DNA from: Zychaea mexicana
Taxonomy: Eukaryota; Mucoromycota; Mucoromycetes; Mucorales; Lichtheimiaceae
Direction of reading: 5' to 3'
Assembly (NCBI RefSeq): GCF_025766255.1
Contig: NW_026516752.1
Coordinates: 1-64,000 of the forward strand
DNA length: 64,000 nt
Both the position numbers and the translations under genes were made by a program. The number at the start of each line of letters is the position of its first letter. Position 1 is the first letter of the stretch. Below the pieces are notes generated by a model that worked only from the letters and a program-made list of their open reading frames with translations, did not search any database and was not told the DNA's origin. Positions 46,343 through 57,958 of this stretch are shown here, in pieces.

Positions 46343-49300
46343 TCATCTACTATTCCATTGTGCCCAGTCAGCATGATCTGACGGATGTTGTGAGTCTCGG
46401 TGACTCGGATGTTGACCACTGATAGACATGTTTGAGAAACTTAACGACAATTGCCTATGGTCTTACGGTCAATATGACTCTTTCATCATATAGTAGTAGC
46501 TCCCGCTAATCTTTACTAAATGGACAACTTACTCTGCGAGTTGGTCCGCTTGTGCATTTCGATGGTAGCAATATTTGAGACAGCTTTCTCGGAAAGCAGC
46601 TAATCCTCGAGCATGGTCGGTGTAAAACTAAAGAGCATAATAAGTAATAATGAATCCGTTAGTGTAAGGATATGTCAATTGACCGCTTCTATCTTCACAT
46701 TTTCTTTTTCTAATATTCCAACCTTTAAACCATCTTGCAAATTTGTCATTATTTCTTTGAACTTTAGATACGCTTGACTCAAATTCTGCAATGCACGTTC
46801 ACGCTTTGCCGTAGCAGATCCATTTTCGCGAGCCTTGGAATAGTCTTGATGAACACGGGCCATTTCTCGCAAGACTTGACTTTGCCGTTCATCTTGCCGA
46901 TCGATTTCCATCAAAGTATCGTCGTATTTACGCAATTCATCCACAAATAACTCCTCAAATTGTGCTGGATCGATTTTGACAACAGGTGACTTGGCTGTGA
47001 TCTGTGCAGCTTTTTTCAACAAAACTGGAGAAATGTCGTCTGCATTGGATATCCTTCGAGCACGATCCACGATCTGTCGTCGTGCAATCAAGTGGTCGTC
47101 CATTTCGTCGAGTAATTCTCGTAGTTGTTCGATCGCTTCTTTGCCGCTTGCTGCCTCGTCCTCTACACCGTCGTATGCGCCAGGAACAGATTGTTCCAGA
47201 TCTTGTTCGGGAAGTGCAAGCACGTCAATTATCTTGGCCCACGTCTCTAGCTTGCCGTACACAATTTGATCAGCCTTTTGTGCCGACATGAGTGTAGATC
47301 GATGTTGTTGGCCTTGTGAAACCAACTGTGCAGTAAATGCATGAGATTCGGGTCGATTCCATCCTGTTCCGCCATTCAATAGACGTTAGTATGTGTATTG
47401 CATCGTAAACGCATCCAACGTGTACACTCCTATCTTCCTTACGTTCTCGATATTGTGATCTTAACGATTCATCATTTTCTTGCTCCTCGTCTAATGCATT
47501 AAATGCGTCCTCCAATATCCCCATGTTCTTGCTCGATGCCTGTTGAACTTTATCCCACATTTCATAAAGCACTTGAGATCCGCCTTCATTCCGTACTTCA
47601 GCAGCTTGGTTACGCAATGGCCCTGGAAGTCCAGCCGTTTGTTCGAATCCTGCTAAAGTTGCTGATAAATTGAGTGACTGTACAGAACTAAATGCGATAC
47701 CTGTTAGTATTTCCACGGCTTTTTAATAGCGGTATACCTTTTATCTCTCTCTCCCCTTTATTTTTCCACAATTATTTTCGAAGTTACCTATGATACACGG
47801 CAGAAAGCTCTTCTAACCGGGCAATGATATCTTCCTTGATAACCCGCTCCTTGCGATCGACATAAACGCTTGCTGCTTGATGCACGGCGAAAGGCACGAG
47901 CTTTTGAAACAATGGCAAACCAATGACAGGATGCGGAGGAGCATCTGCCCTCCGTTCATTTGACAGCATAAGAGCCACCGGATCCGAAATTTCTGGTGGT
48001 GCGACAGGCTTGACCATTTCTGATTTTTGGATCGCAGGTAAAGCCGACGGTGAAGGCACAGCCTCCAAATAAATCACATCATTGTCCTTTTCCGCACGTG
48101 CCAAATTGGTCTGAATAATCTGTTGGAGCGAGCGAAGATCACTGACGACGGCGCTGCTGATAGACGGGGATCCAGAAAAGAATGACTTGAGGAGATCAAA
48201 CGCACGTTTCACAAGGCTGCTGGCAATCTGCAGACGCGCGACTTCTTCTCCGTACTTGTTTTGTGATATACATTCACATGCCTTGCGAAACTGCGACGCG
48301 GCATTAAAGTGCAAAGCCTTGACTTGCATGTGTGTGAGCCACTGTTTCGGGAATACGTTTTGTGTTGATGAGTTGGTGGCGAGTTCGTATGCTGCATCGT
48401 AGAATTCGGCAATCTTGATCGCCAGGCGTGCGATCGTGCCGTCGCGCAGTTGATCCATGGCTGCACGTTGCCATACACATTCTTGCGCTTGTGCGAGCAT
48501 CAGGTTAATTAATGTTTGTAGTGCTGCTGTCGACATGTCTGGTGTGGGCGGTATCCGCATTTCGGGTATCACGACATCTTGTAGATGTTTGAAGCAACCA
48601 GCAGCGTTCTATGCGATGATATAGTGATATGGGTGTATCAACATGTTCAGCAACAAGTAAATCACTTTGCAGTTCGGCGACCTCTTTCAGCCATTTTAGT
48701 CCATGCCTGGTATAACACTGTATGAGTGTGCGTACCTGAAAGTAATTACATGCACGTTTGACACCTTCGGCCGTCAAGCGGTTCTCGGCATTTCCGAGCT
48801 GGGTATATGTGGCGCCAATGCAATATAGGATACATGCTTTCTCATAGTTCATGTTACGATGTGGTACTACATTTGTGTGTACGTGTAAGTTCGAGACGCC
48901 AAGAAGCCTTATAATTAGAGACGAACAATGCCGGGAAACATAGGAAAATAAGCATTACCAGCATTGCCTCCGTTCGAAAAGACTGGATACCACGGAAATT
49001 CCACTCCTGTCTAATGGTTTTCCCACCCCGTCCCATACACACTTGAGTACACTTTTGTAAGCCTGATGTTGTTGTTCAATCCAAAGAGCAATACGTACAT
49101 CGATTGGAAATTTTGATCCTATGAAGACAAGCTGTGCATAATATCTGGTTTTATAATATCAGTGAGCTATATCCATGTGGGCTTGTCAAAGCTGTTTTGT
49201 GATAGACAAAAGATAGAAAGACAAAGGTGAGCTTTCTTACTTTATCAGGCGGTTTAAGGCCTTTTCACTGGCCTCCATGTAAATGCAATCGTTGCGCAAT

Positions 49301-49482
49301 TCATCGAGAACACGAAAGTCGTCAGTATAAAGGTCCGGGTGTTCCGCGTATCCGTTCGAAATGTACTTTCGAAGATGGGGCGTCCACGTCAATCGCTCGG
49401 TACGTTTTGTGCTGCTTGAGAGCATATTGCTTTCAGCAGTCTTTTTGCCGCTGGGCGGCGATGCTACTGGCGAAGAGTTCAT
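46343..49482 (-). CDS. Bro1-domain protein (ALIX/Bro1/PalA family)
   Basis: Exons on the minus strand: 49482-49241, 49144-49099, 49010-48959, 48866-48736, 48609-47788, 47687-47453, 47363-46723, 46627-46533, 46418-46343; about 779 residues. The Bro1 domain has [32 protein letters not shown], and [20 protein letters not shown] second, helical V-domain-like region (about 430-730) is rich in coiled segments, and [19 protein letters not shown] follows. A short Pro/His tail ends in ADWAQWNS. By family knowledge these proteins bind ESCRT-III (Snf7) and act in endosomal sorting or ambient-pH signalling. The length fits Bro1 or PalA, and I cannot choose between them. The last exon rests on a GTAAGT donor; without it the protein would stop at 46529. 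Confidence 0.9.
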
Positions 49483-49697
49483 GCCAAGAAGTTCCCGAAG
49501 CTTAAATAAAGGAAAGATTGCTCAGGAGGCGAGGAAGAAAGAGAGAGAGAGCAAAAAACCTAATACAAGCAGCGCATATAAGGCATGCGCTCTTTCAAAA
49601 AAGTCATTTTCTTTCTTTAGTCCTCTTTATACTATCAACACTTTCTTCAGTTTCAACTGATCGCTGGCATACTATACACTACACGTCTCTCGGAGAA
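49483..49697. promoter_or_regulatory. bidirectional promoter region
   Basis: Only 215 bases separate the start codons of the Bro1-domain gene and the RING/GRF gene, which are transcribed away from each other. An AG-rich run (49530-49555) and a CT-rich run lie inside. No specific factor site is identified. Confidence 0.45.
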
Positions 49698-52223
49698 ATG
49701 AGCCTTTCGACACAGGCCACGTCGAGGTCTGATTCATCTTTGCCAGACAATCCGGTCAACAAGTGGCAAAATTTTGCAGCTAAGGAGTTTGAAGAGCACA
49801 GAACTCGGACAATTCGAACAAGAAATCAAGAGAACAGACAACTACAACAGCAGCAGCAGCAACAACTGGCGCAGTCAGAACAGCAAACAACACAGCCCAC
49901 AAAGCAGCCAGCACCGTCAATGGCACAACATTCATTAGTACAGCAGCAGCAACAACAACAACAACCAGTATCAGGGCAACAACAGCGATCTACGTCACCA
50001 CAAAAAGACCTTGGTTCAGTACTGTCATGGCAAGACTTTGCAGCCCAAGAAGAGAGCAAAGCGCCAGTGCAAAGTAGTGATACCCGCTCATTATCACGAC
50101 GCACGTCAACGTCGTTCTCGCATTCTTGTCCCGCAACGCCTAAGAGAAGCTTGAGTGAAAATGTGCGAAGAGATCACAGTTACAGGATTTACCTTTGCAA
50201 CAACGATAGTGGTCACTACCCACACACCGCGACGAACAGCACTACCACTACGCCGCTGCCGCCGCCGCCTGCCCAACTTTCTGTGACATCGCCAACATCA
50301 TTCTCTCGAGCGAACAGCAGCAATTATGATTCGCAGTTGCGCTACAAGCCTACGCTGCCCGATCCAACGTTATGTTTTTGCAATGAACTGGCGCACCAAC
50401 GGACAACGCCCCACGATGGCGTCATTTATGAGTGTCACGCGTTGGGTGGTACCAGTAGTAGTAGCACCAAGAACAAAAACGTTACCGTTTGCGCATTTCA
50501 TGCTCACAAGGACATTTGGGATGCGTATCGCGAGATTTTACGCGACGGACGAAGGATCGATAAGATGGATCCGGCTCTTTTATTGTGTCCAGCGTTCAAT
50601 CTAACATTTACCATTGTCACGCGACTGAACAACACGTATACCAAACGGTTACCTTATCCACCACCCAGATGTTATTGCAACAAGCCGGTCCTATTGGATT
50701 TGCGTTCCATCAAGTACAACCATCGATCCTACTTTGTCTGTTCAGATTATGATCACATTGATGCGCCTCTTCGATGTGGTTTCTTCGCTTGGGCGGATCA
50801 AGTACGCTGCAGAATACCGGACACGCTGCCTCACTCTCATTCTTCATTGGCGCAACCATCATCACCACCATCGTCGTCGTCGTCTTCCTGGCAACATCAT
50901 CAACAGATATTATCACCCTCTTCTCCTGTTCCACCTCCATGGTCACCTTTATTATCCTCTACTTCCTATTCATCAACATCCGTTTCTGATCACGACCATC
51001 AACAGCAATCACAACAACAATCAAAACCATATTTCTCAGCCGACATGCCCCCCTTTCTTCCGTCTTCACGCGAATCCATACCCTCAACGCCCAGCACCAC
51101 GTCCGCACGCACTTTCCCCATCAATTACGACGAAGACGCGAGCATCTACACCCCACGAACCTCCAAAATCGACAACCCAATATACGCACTGGCATCATCA
51201 GGAAGAAGCGGCGCCAAAGCTGAAGAAGGTAAAGACTGTTCTACTGGAGCGAGCGACGAATTCGTTCGGTTACTACAAGGTGCCAAGATGCCCTTGTGGC
51301 ATACGTCCACCAAAGAACAGGGTGATCCGAATGATTTGCGCAGCGGTACATCATTGCTCGATGCTTTAAACGGCGTAAAAGCCGGCGGTGGCGGTAACGA
51401 TAACGAAAGCACATCGGCATCATCCTCACTACCCGGATCACCTCAGCAACGCGAAACAACGGCACTTCGAGGCGTCTACGGACTACTTATACCCGGCTCG
51501 GTGTACATGCGCCAAGCCATCAAGAAGAAGAATACGGACATAGCGCGGGCCAAGGAGAAGCAAATGACAGAGGAAAAGCTAGAGGAGCTGAGACAACAAA
51601 TTGCAAGCATGGAAGAAACGATCCGAGACTTGGAGGCCGAGAATCAAAAAGAACGGGCAGCGAAGCAGGTCAAAGAGGAGGAGTTGTCCGACCTTATTAA
51701 CAAACAAGAGAAGCATGCGGTCGATGCGCAGGAACTGATTCAAAAAGCAGAAAAGCTGTTGGCGGACAAGGAGGAGATTACGGCTTCAATGCAACAGGTG
51801 CAGGAGATTTTGGCGGAAGAGACCATGTTGCGTGAAAAGAGTCAACGACGCAGGATCAAGTTGGAGATGATACTCTATGATATACTGGCAATGAACGAGT
51901 CGCTGAAACAAGAGATGGCTGAAAAGGAAGAAAAGCTCAGTATGAAGGATCTCAAGTGTCGTGTTTGCTTTCAGGAAAATATCGAGTTTGCTTTGGTGCC
52001 TTGCTATCACTGCTGTAAGTGAACAGTTTTCTTTTGTTTTCTCGGAGTGGGGTAAGGAGGATGTGCTTGCATTTCCAGGGCAAGGATGGGGGAAAAGATG
52101 TGAAGCTAATGCTTTTTGAACATTTTTTATACAGCTTATTGTAAAGCATGCGCTGAAAAGCTGTCAGAATGCGCCATTTGCAGAACAACTAAATTTGCAA
52201 TCCAAAAAGTTTATGTGAGCTAA
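49698..52223 (+). CDS. RING finger protein with tandem GRF-type zinc fingers
   Basis: Two exons, 49698-52014 and 52135-52223; 801 residues. A Gln-rich N-terminus carries two copies of a short motif, KWQNFAAKE (about residue 22) and SWQDFAAQE (about 110). Two Cys-rich modules follow at about 226-285 (CFCNEL...CAFHAH) and 325-370 (CYCNKPV...YFVCSD...CGFFAWADQ). The second fits the GRF zinc finger pattern well, the first loosely. A coiled coil spans about 605-745. A C-terminal C3HC4-like RING at about 754-797 (CRVCF, PCYHCSYCKAC, CAIC) is completed by the second exon. RING proteins are usually ubiquitin ligases and GRF fingers bind single-stranded nucleic acid, so a nucleic-acid-linked ligase is inferred. 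Confidence 0.8.
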
Positions 52224-52867
52224 TTGGATGGTACGTGGGTTTTCTGTTATGCTTTGGAGATGACTTGGTGGATACTAATGGCCTGCACTTATTTCAGTAG
52301 TTAGTAGCATCTGTATACGACTCATCAACATATCTTTTTCCTTGCAAATAGTATCAGCCCCCTCCCCTATTCCTATTCATCTGTGCATACAACTCGTTTA
52401 TGCTAGCGCCACCACTTACGGCTAGTTAATGGCTTAACTGCAAGTTCAACGTTGTTTTACATACTGCCACCTCTCTACAATTCTCATTCCAATACGGATA
52501 TGTACCTAGCATCAATCACACAATATTACCCCCTCCCCATTCCATTATCGACTCTGAGCGAATCCACCCTCTTTTCTTCATGTACTTTAATATTTTTTCC
52601 CTCATATTATACTTATATACACATCCTATGTAATAATCCTCTCTCAAAATGTATATTTACTATCCTGTACACACACATTCTCGCACTCACATACATGTCA
52701 CACTCAATAAGCAAAACAAAACAAAACGTTATAGCATTTGTACGCACTAATATTGACCCGACTCGTTTCTTTTGCGAATATACTTACTGCACAATAAATT
52801 CAAAAATTATTCATCTCAGTGCCGAGAGTTTACTAGTGATGATTTTTAAGCATGGTTCAAGCAGTGA
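52224..52867. other. no gene seen
   Basis: Pyrimidine- and AT-rich 3' flank. Frames are composed of simple sequence, with no convincing coding block. Confidence 0.4.
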
Positions 52868-53773
52868 CATTTGATTTCTGTGGATAAAGGATGTGATATT
52901 GCGGTTGTGGCAGAGGTTAAACTAATCTCTGTGACCAAAGTTCTTTCGCGATACTTGTTTGCTATCGGTAATCGTAACAGTAAAACTCACAAGGGACTTT
53001 TGCGTAGACCATAATCAATCGGTAAAACATCGATTTTAAACATTATTTATCCACATAGGTTTCTAGTACCACCACCGTCATTATAAACATTTTTTACGGT
53101 ATCCGGAAGGCACTTTAGGCATGTATTTCCACCGGCGATGTGAAAAAGGAACTTGCGTAAAGTCTGTACTAGGAAAGCAAACGTGCTCTTACGAAAGACA
53201 TACAGATAAGAACGAGGATAGTATTGTCGTTCCCTGCCGCTACAGCCCCGGAATAGATATTAGCAGCAAATCGTACTCAAGGACTAGCATGTAATCAATA
53301 CGATCGCAAGAAGCTTAACAGATACTCCCGACGACACCTATCTTGCCGGACAATCTGATTCTATAGACAGTACGCGGTGCAACGTCCTCTACGTTTTACG
53401 CTTAGCAGACTCGACAGAATCAAGGACTTTACCCCCCCCCCCCATTGCTATCAATGTACGATCGAGTGTAGATGAAGCATACATGTCTCAGATAATTCAG
53501 CAGTGCGCTTGTATATTTGAAAAGCATCAGAAAGCCCCTATCTCTCTTGTTTTTTTTTGTGTTGACAAAGTGGGTTGTAACGTTCTCGAACGTTCTTCAT
53601 TACCTCAAGGTTTTCCTTTTCTCAAGGAAGTGCGGTGCAATTTCTGGGCAGAGCGACGCTTCTTACTGTCGAAGGATGACTTTATCAGCGGCAGAGCGTA
53701 CCACCCGTTATTGGATATAGCACGCTTTATCTCATCCCACAATGATTGTATCTTGCTCACAAAGGATCAGTAA
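52868..53773 (+). pseudogene. broken gene of unknown family
   Basis: Protein-like blocks in successive frames. The first, near 52874-53010, has KGCDIAVVAEVKLISVTKV. The second, 53064-53293, has YKHFLRYPEGTLGMYFHRRC with several Cys. The third, 53289-53773, has VSLVFFCVD-like and FPFLKEVRCNFWAERRFLL stretches and ends LLTKDQ. Frame changes between blocks may be introns or mutations. A run of 12 C (53432-53443) lies in the third block. The EVK and FLKE...WAE pattern recalls uncharacterised repeated genes of this fungal lineage, but I cannot name it. Confidence 0.4.
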
Positions 53774-54109
53774 ACATTTTGCATAAAGTTTATTTCTTGA
53801 TGCGTCGGAGGGGAGTGGATGTGGTTTATGGGCTGGTATAATGGACAGGTAGGCTTGCGTGAAGTAGAGTTAGTAATCTGTGATCGCACTAGAGGCCTGC
53901 CATTAGTTGCTTAGCCGTTTGTGAACTACTAGCAGCATTATAGCTACTAGATTTACAGCGGCCGACATAGCCATCAATGGTTAGATTAAAATACTTACTC
54001 TGAGTCAGATGAATAATCTGATTTATCTTCATTCATTTCATTTTGTTCCTTAATATACATATTATAATATTCCTGTGTTTAAGTGCAGTAGTTTAAATAA
54101 AGTATTTAA

Positions 54110-54901
54110 ATGCTCCTCAATAAACAGTATACTTTAATATTATATCTTCAACTTTCTACCTACGTTCGTTTATCATCCTACTATCCCAACACTATGGAGC
54201 AATTGATTGACACTACTTATACCGGATCAAATAAGCAAATTGTGAAAGCAATCAACGAGCAAGCCAGAGAATACAACTTTGCCGTTTCAACTAAACGAAG
54301 TGAGAAGAACGTAAAAATCTCGATCCAGTGCGTACATGGTGGAAGTTATCGCAATACACATGGAGTAACTGAATTAACGCGGTGACGCCAAATAGCGACG
54401 AAAACGACCGGCTGCCAATGGATCATGAACCTAAGGTGGTGCGAGAAGGATAAGCACTGGAAAGTAACGAAGATCAGCAACGACAACGAGCACAACCACT
54501 CCCTTGACAAGCCTCCTCAGTATTACCACCAACACCGCACGTCAACTCTCCATGCCGAGCAGCAAATATTATCATTGACAGATAATTTTCGTCAGGCCCC
54601 TCATGATACATCGAGAAGTTCAGAATCACGAAGACGGCGCAATTATGACAATGAGGGATCTACACAATTTTCGTGCGCAAATATTCGGTGAGGATAATTA
54701 TGGCGGCTTCAGTAGGATATTCGAGTTCCTCATTGTAACAACTCTATCACTAGATATAAGCTAGACAGCACAGGTAAAAGACTCGACGCCCTCTTTTTAC
54801 CCATGAAACGAGCATAGCAAAAGCACGATGATTCAATGAGATCATTGCTATCGATGCGACGTACAAAACGAGCAGGACCAAGATACCTCTTGTCAATGTT
54901 G
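54110..54901 (+). pseudogene. Mutator-like (MULE) transposase, N-terminal fragment
   Basis: A start at about 54194 (MEQLIDTTYTGSNKQIVKAI) leads into a FAR1-type zinc domain: NFAVSTKRSEKNVKISIQC, GGSYRNTHG, then a TGA (CGA expected) at 54383, then GCQWIMNLRWCEKDKHW and NEHNHSLDKPP. After a frame change, IAIDATYKTSRTKIPLVNV (about 54840-54895) matches the first catalytic Asp region of MULE transposases. The gene is cut there by the element beginning at 54902. Confidence 0.75.
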
Positions 54902-55696
54902 ACTGTGGTTATTTCTGGTTCTGGTTATTTCTGGTTTTTTATAAGGTGAATAACCAGAACCAGAATTGACCAGTATTCACCAGCAGAACCATAAATAACC
55001 AGATTCCGCCAGCAAAAACCAGGAACATGAACAACCAGAATCCATCAGAAAAAATAAAACCATAAAAGACTAGATAGCAGCGGAATACAAATAACCATAT
55101 ATTACCAGATTTCACAGAATAAAAGAAACCAAGAACAACCAGGAAATGCTATTTAACTTCTGAGCGGTATTATGATAGTGTAACTATTTATTTCTAGTTA
55201 TTACTGTTTATATTCAATAACGCGAGGCCTTCTTTTTGTTGTGTGATTGATCGTACAATAATGCACTGTTAAGGATGAGGGACAAGAGAGGCGGATATAA
55301 TATAAAGTTATATCTATATACATTCGTGCTTGATCTATGTGGTATTGACAATGAATTAACTGCTATTGCTATCGTTGGTCATTCTTCAGCTTATCAAAAC
55401 ACTTACAGTTATGAATGCCGTGCCGTTTTCGACTTGCGGCCACGTGAAATCGGTGTTGTTCGTTTTTGTCCCTTGCCGCCTCTTTCTTGTTGCTTCTCTT
55501 TTGGCGGCGTCTTTTGTATTGTTGGCTACATTTATAAACCAGTCTTAAGCAAAAACAAAAAGGCAAAGTAATAATGATTACTACTATCATTATGACTTTT
55601 TTTTTATTACCTTGGCGTTTCTTTACGCGAGTTGCCTTCATCGTCGCCACTTTTGGTAAAGTTTCACCACGCTTGACGTACAAAATGACGAGCACT

Positions 55697-56215
55697 TTAC
55701 TGGTTGACGCAACGGTCCAATGGTACTGTGGCATGTTCTACAGCAAGCTGCTCAACCTCGTTGATGCATTTATCAACCAAGGATTGCTTGATCGATTTCA
55801 ACGGAACTTGTTTTGCCTCTTCTCTGGAGCACGGAAGTTCATCTTTCAATCATGATATGGCTCCTTGACGACGCTTTTTGTCAGCATATCCATGGGCCAA
55901 CTCAGCAGCTGCTCCCTCCAATCCACCTGCTTGCTGTATAACCAGGTGCATGACATGCTCCTTCTTGATATTATGTGTCTTGGGCTCCTATATCCAATCG
56001 ACCGTGCTATTGGCTGTAGTTGCTGTCTCTTCAACTGGTTGCTGCTGCTGGCTGTTATTCGATTTCAAGATCTCCGATATCTCAGCGCAGATCACTTCTA
56101 TACGCTGCTGACGTTCATCAAGTTCGTCTATGCGGCTACATAAGACTGAATACTGGTCTAGTTCATCAAATACCATGGGCTCGTCTAAGGATAATTCGTA
56201 GTCTTGTGTGTACAT
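55697..56215 (-). pseudogene. unknown frame of the TIR element (minus)
   Basis: Starts MYTQDYELSLDEPMVFDELD, then a heptad-rich segment (SRIDELDERQQRIEVICAEI) and a Gln run. It continues through TAG near 55990 and TGA near 55853 into REEAKQVPLKSIKQSLVDK. The frame is otherwise continuous, so the stops look like decay. No family recognised. Confidence 0.4.
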
Positions 56216-56362
56216 CGTGGTTTTACGGGTTGAATATGAGAAAGAAATGTATTGATTAAAATATGTATGCAAATGCAGGTACACGCATTTAGTTATGACG
56301 TGCGTACTTAACAAAAATATAATAAAACTGATTGAAGGGTATTGTTTCTTTAACTTTTCAAC

Positions 56363-56860
56363 ATGATTTGCCCAAAGTGTACTCTAAATTTTACCAAAAA
56401 CAAATATTATGCTCATATGCGAACTTGCTTGAGCCCACCAACAAATTATAGCCGACAATAAAGCTCTACACCACCAAATGCTACAAGCGAACCTTTGAAT
56501 GATTTACAACAGCAGACCGCTTTTATTGCTGACATTGTGCATTACACTGAACCTGTTTATAGTAGTAGCGAAACAATATATATGGATGTCGATGAAGAAC
56601 AGATAAGCTTACTTGACGATAGTGGTTCATCCAGCGAAAGCGACACTAGCGATGATCTGGCCTATGATATGGACAACTTATGTGCAGAAGTAGACAACAG
56701 CTCTATCAATAACGAATCAGAGGATATCAATGACAATACCATCTTTTATGATGTTTCGAATTCGACATCCATACCTGAAAATGTCATACGTGACATGCGC
56801 CTTTGGCATATCATGCAAAGGTTCAATGTTCCAAGAGCATGCCACGAAAATGCACGCTGA
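56363..56860 (+). pseudogene. N-terminal C2H2-type transposase fragment of the TIR element
   Basis: Begins MICPKCTLNFTKNKYYAHMR followed by TC, a C2H2-like module (CPKC...HMRTC). One TAA at 56459 comes next, then an acidic Ser-rich segment and ENVIRDMRLWHIMQRFNVPR. This pattern is typical of the start of Plavaka/Tnp2-type transposases of fungi, whose catalytic part is missing here. Confidence 0.45.
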
Positions 56861-57075
56861 CAAACCCGCTTAAGTTGAGTATACTTAACAAAAAAATACC
56901 AGAAATAACCAGGGTGACTGATTTGGTTATCTTGCAGTTTTTTGGTATCTGTAATTAAACTGGAAATAACCATATATAACCATATATAACAATCCCACTA
57001 CTCGTTGTCACTAGATTTTACCAGATTTCACCAATATCCACCAGAATTAACCCACAGTGAATATTTTGCCAAACT

Positions 57076-57755
57076 CTCGATTCAGAGCTATCCATCCTGG
57101 AGGGGGCCACTACCAAGGCATTACAATACTCTGAAGACGGCACAGAGTACCTTTGGCAACAAAAACGGAAATACAGTGAGATACGCGAAACCACACCAAT
57201 CGAAGACACTCTATTAATCCAATATCTTCATTGGAAGGATGTAACCACTGACGGCCACCGAGAGTTGTTCAAGTATACTGAAGCATTCCAAAACTAGAAG
57301 ACAGGCAGAATGGACTGGAAAGGATGCTACGTCCAAGTGGTCAAGGACAAATTCACGATGGTGACTACGTACAAGGATGCTGAGAGCCTCAGGACGACGC
57401 GCGCAAAGTATAAAAAGAAGACATCAAGCCGCAAATAGCAATAATCTCATACATAGTTTGATCTATCCAAAGTGTTAGCATAAAGCACGATCACATATTC
57501 CGATCACCGCTCTACAGTGACAATGAAAAGTTGGAAGAAAGACCCGAGCTGTCTGTACAGAAAGAAGAAATGTGTGTTTTCAACAATATTATGCTTCGTT
57601 AGCGTTTTCTCAAAAACAGCGGCGATGATCTACTTTGGGCAAGCCTACTTGTCCATGATATCGACCCACTAACGACATCTTTTCCGACGCATGAAAAGGA
57701 TGTTGTGGCTGATCCTTTGAATTTCTGGTCGGTGGCAAAAGAGCCACGTTAAGCG
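57076..57755 (+). pseudogene. degraded coding region right of the TIR element
   Basis: The frame 57076-57438 (LDSELSILEGATTKALQYSE ...) has one TAG at about 57297 and reads like protein with GCYVQVVKDKFTMVTTYKD. A further block (about 57489-57755) contains DDLLWASLLVHDIDPLTTSF and DPLNFWSVAKE with stops between. It may be the rest of a transposon interrupted by the element at 54902-57058; no domain is recognised. Confidence 0.35.
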
Positions 57756-57958
57756 TGAGCGTTTATTGATAGCGACATTAGATAAGCAGTTGACCCGATA
57801 AGCTGAAAGATTAAGAATTTTAGTTTATCCGGGCGAGCCAATCACGACGGTTGACAAGTGACGTCCTTGCATTTTGTGGAGAGAGAAAAAGATTTGCTTC
57901 GATTTCTTTTTTCATCGCCCCCGTGTAATAACTCTGGTCCTCTTTTTTTTTGCGAAAC

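Larger units (their letters stand above)
54902..57058. mobile_element. 2.2 kb terminal-inverted-repeat element of unknown superfamily
   Basis: Left end ACTGTGGTTATTTCTGGT; the right end reverse-complemented reads ACTGTGGGTTAATTCTGGT. Both ends continue with repeated ACCAGAAATAACC-like motifs for about 200 bases. Inserted directly after the MULE catalytic Asp region. It carries two divergent broken frames (55697-56215 minus, 56363-56860 plus). No clear target-site duplication was found. Confidence 0.6.

Noticed and set aside
46529..46531. TAA at 46529 as the end of the Bro1-domain gene
   Set aside because: It lies inside a GTAAGT donor, and splicing to 46418 gives an in-frame Pro/His-rich tail typical of the family; kept as an alternative.
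49826..50104. Cys-rich minus-strand frame opposite the RING gene
   Set aside because: It is the antisense of CAG/CAA glutamine repeats.
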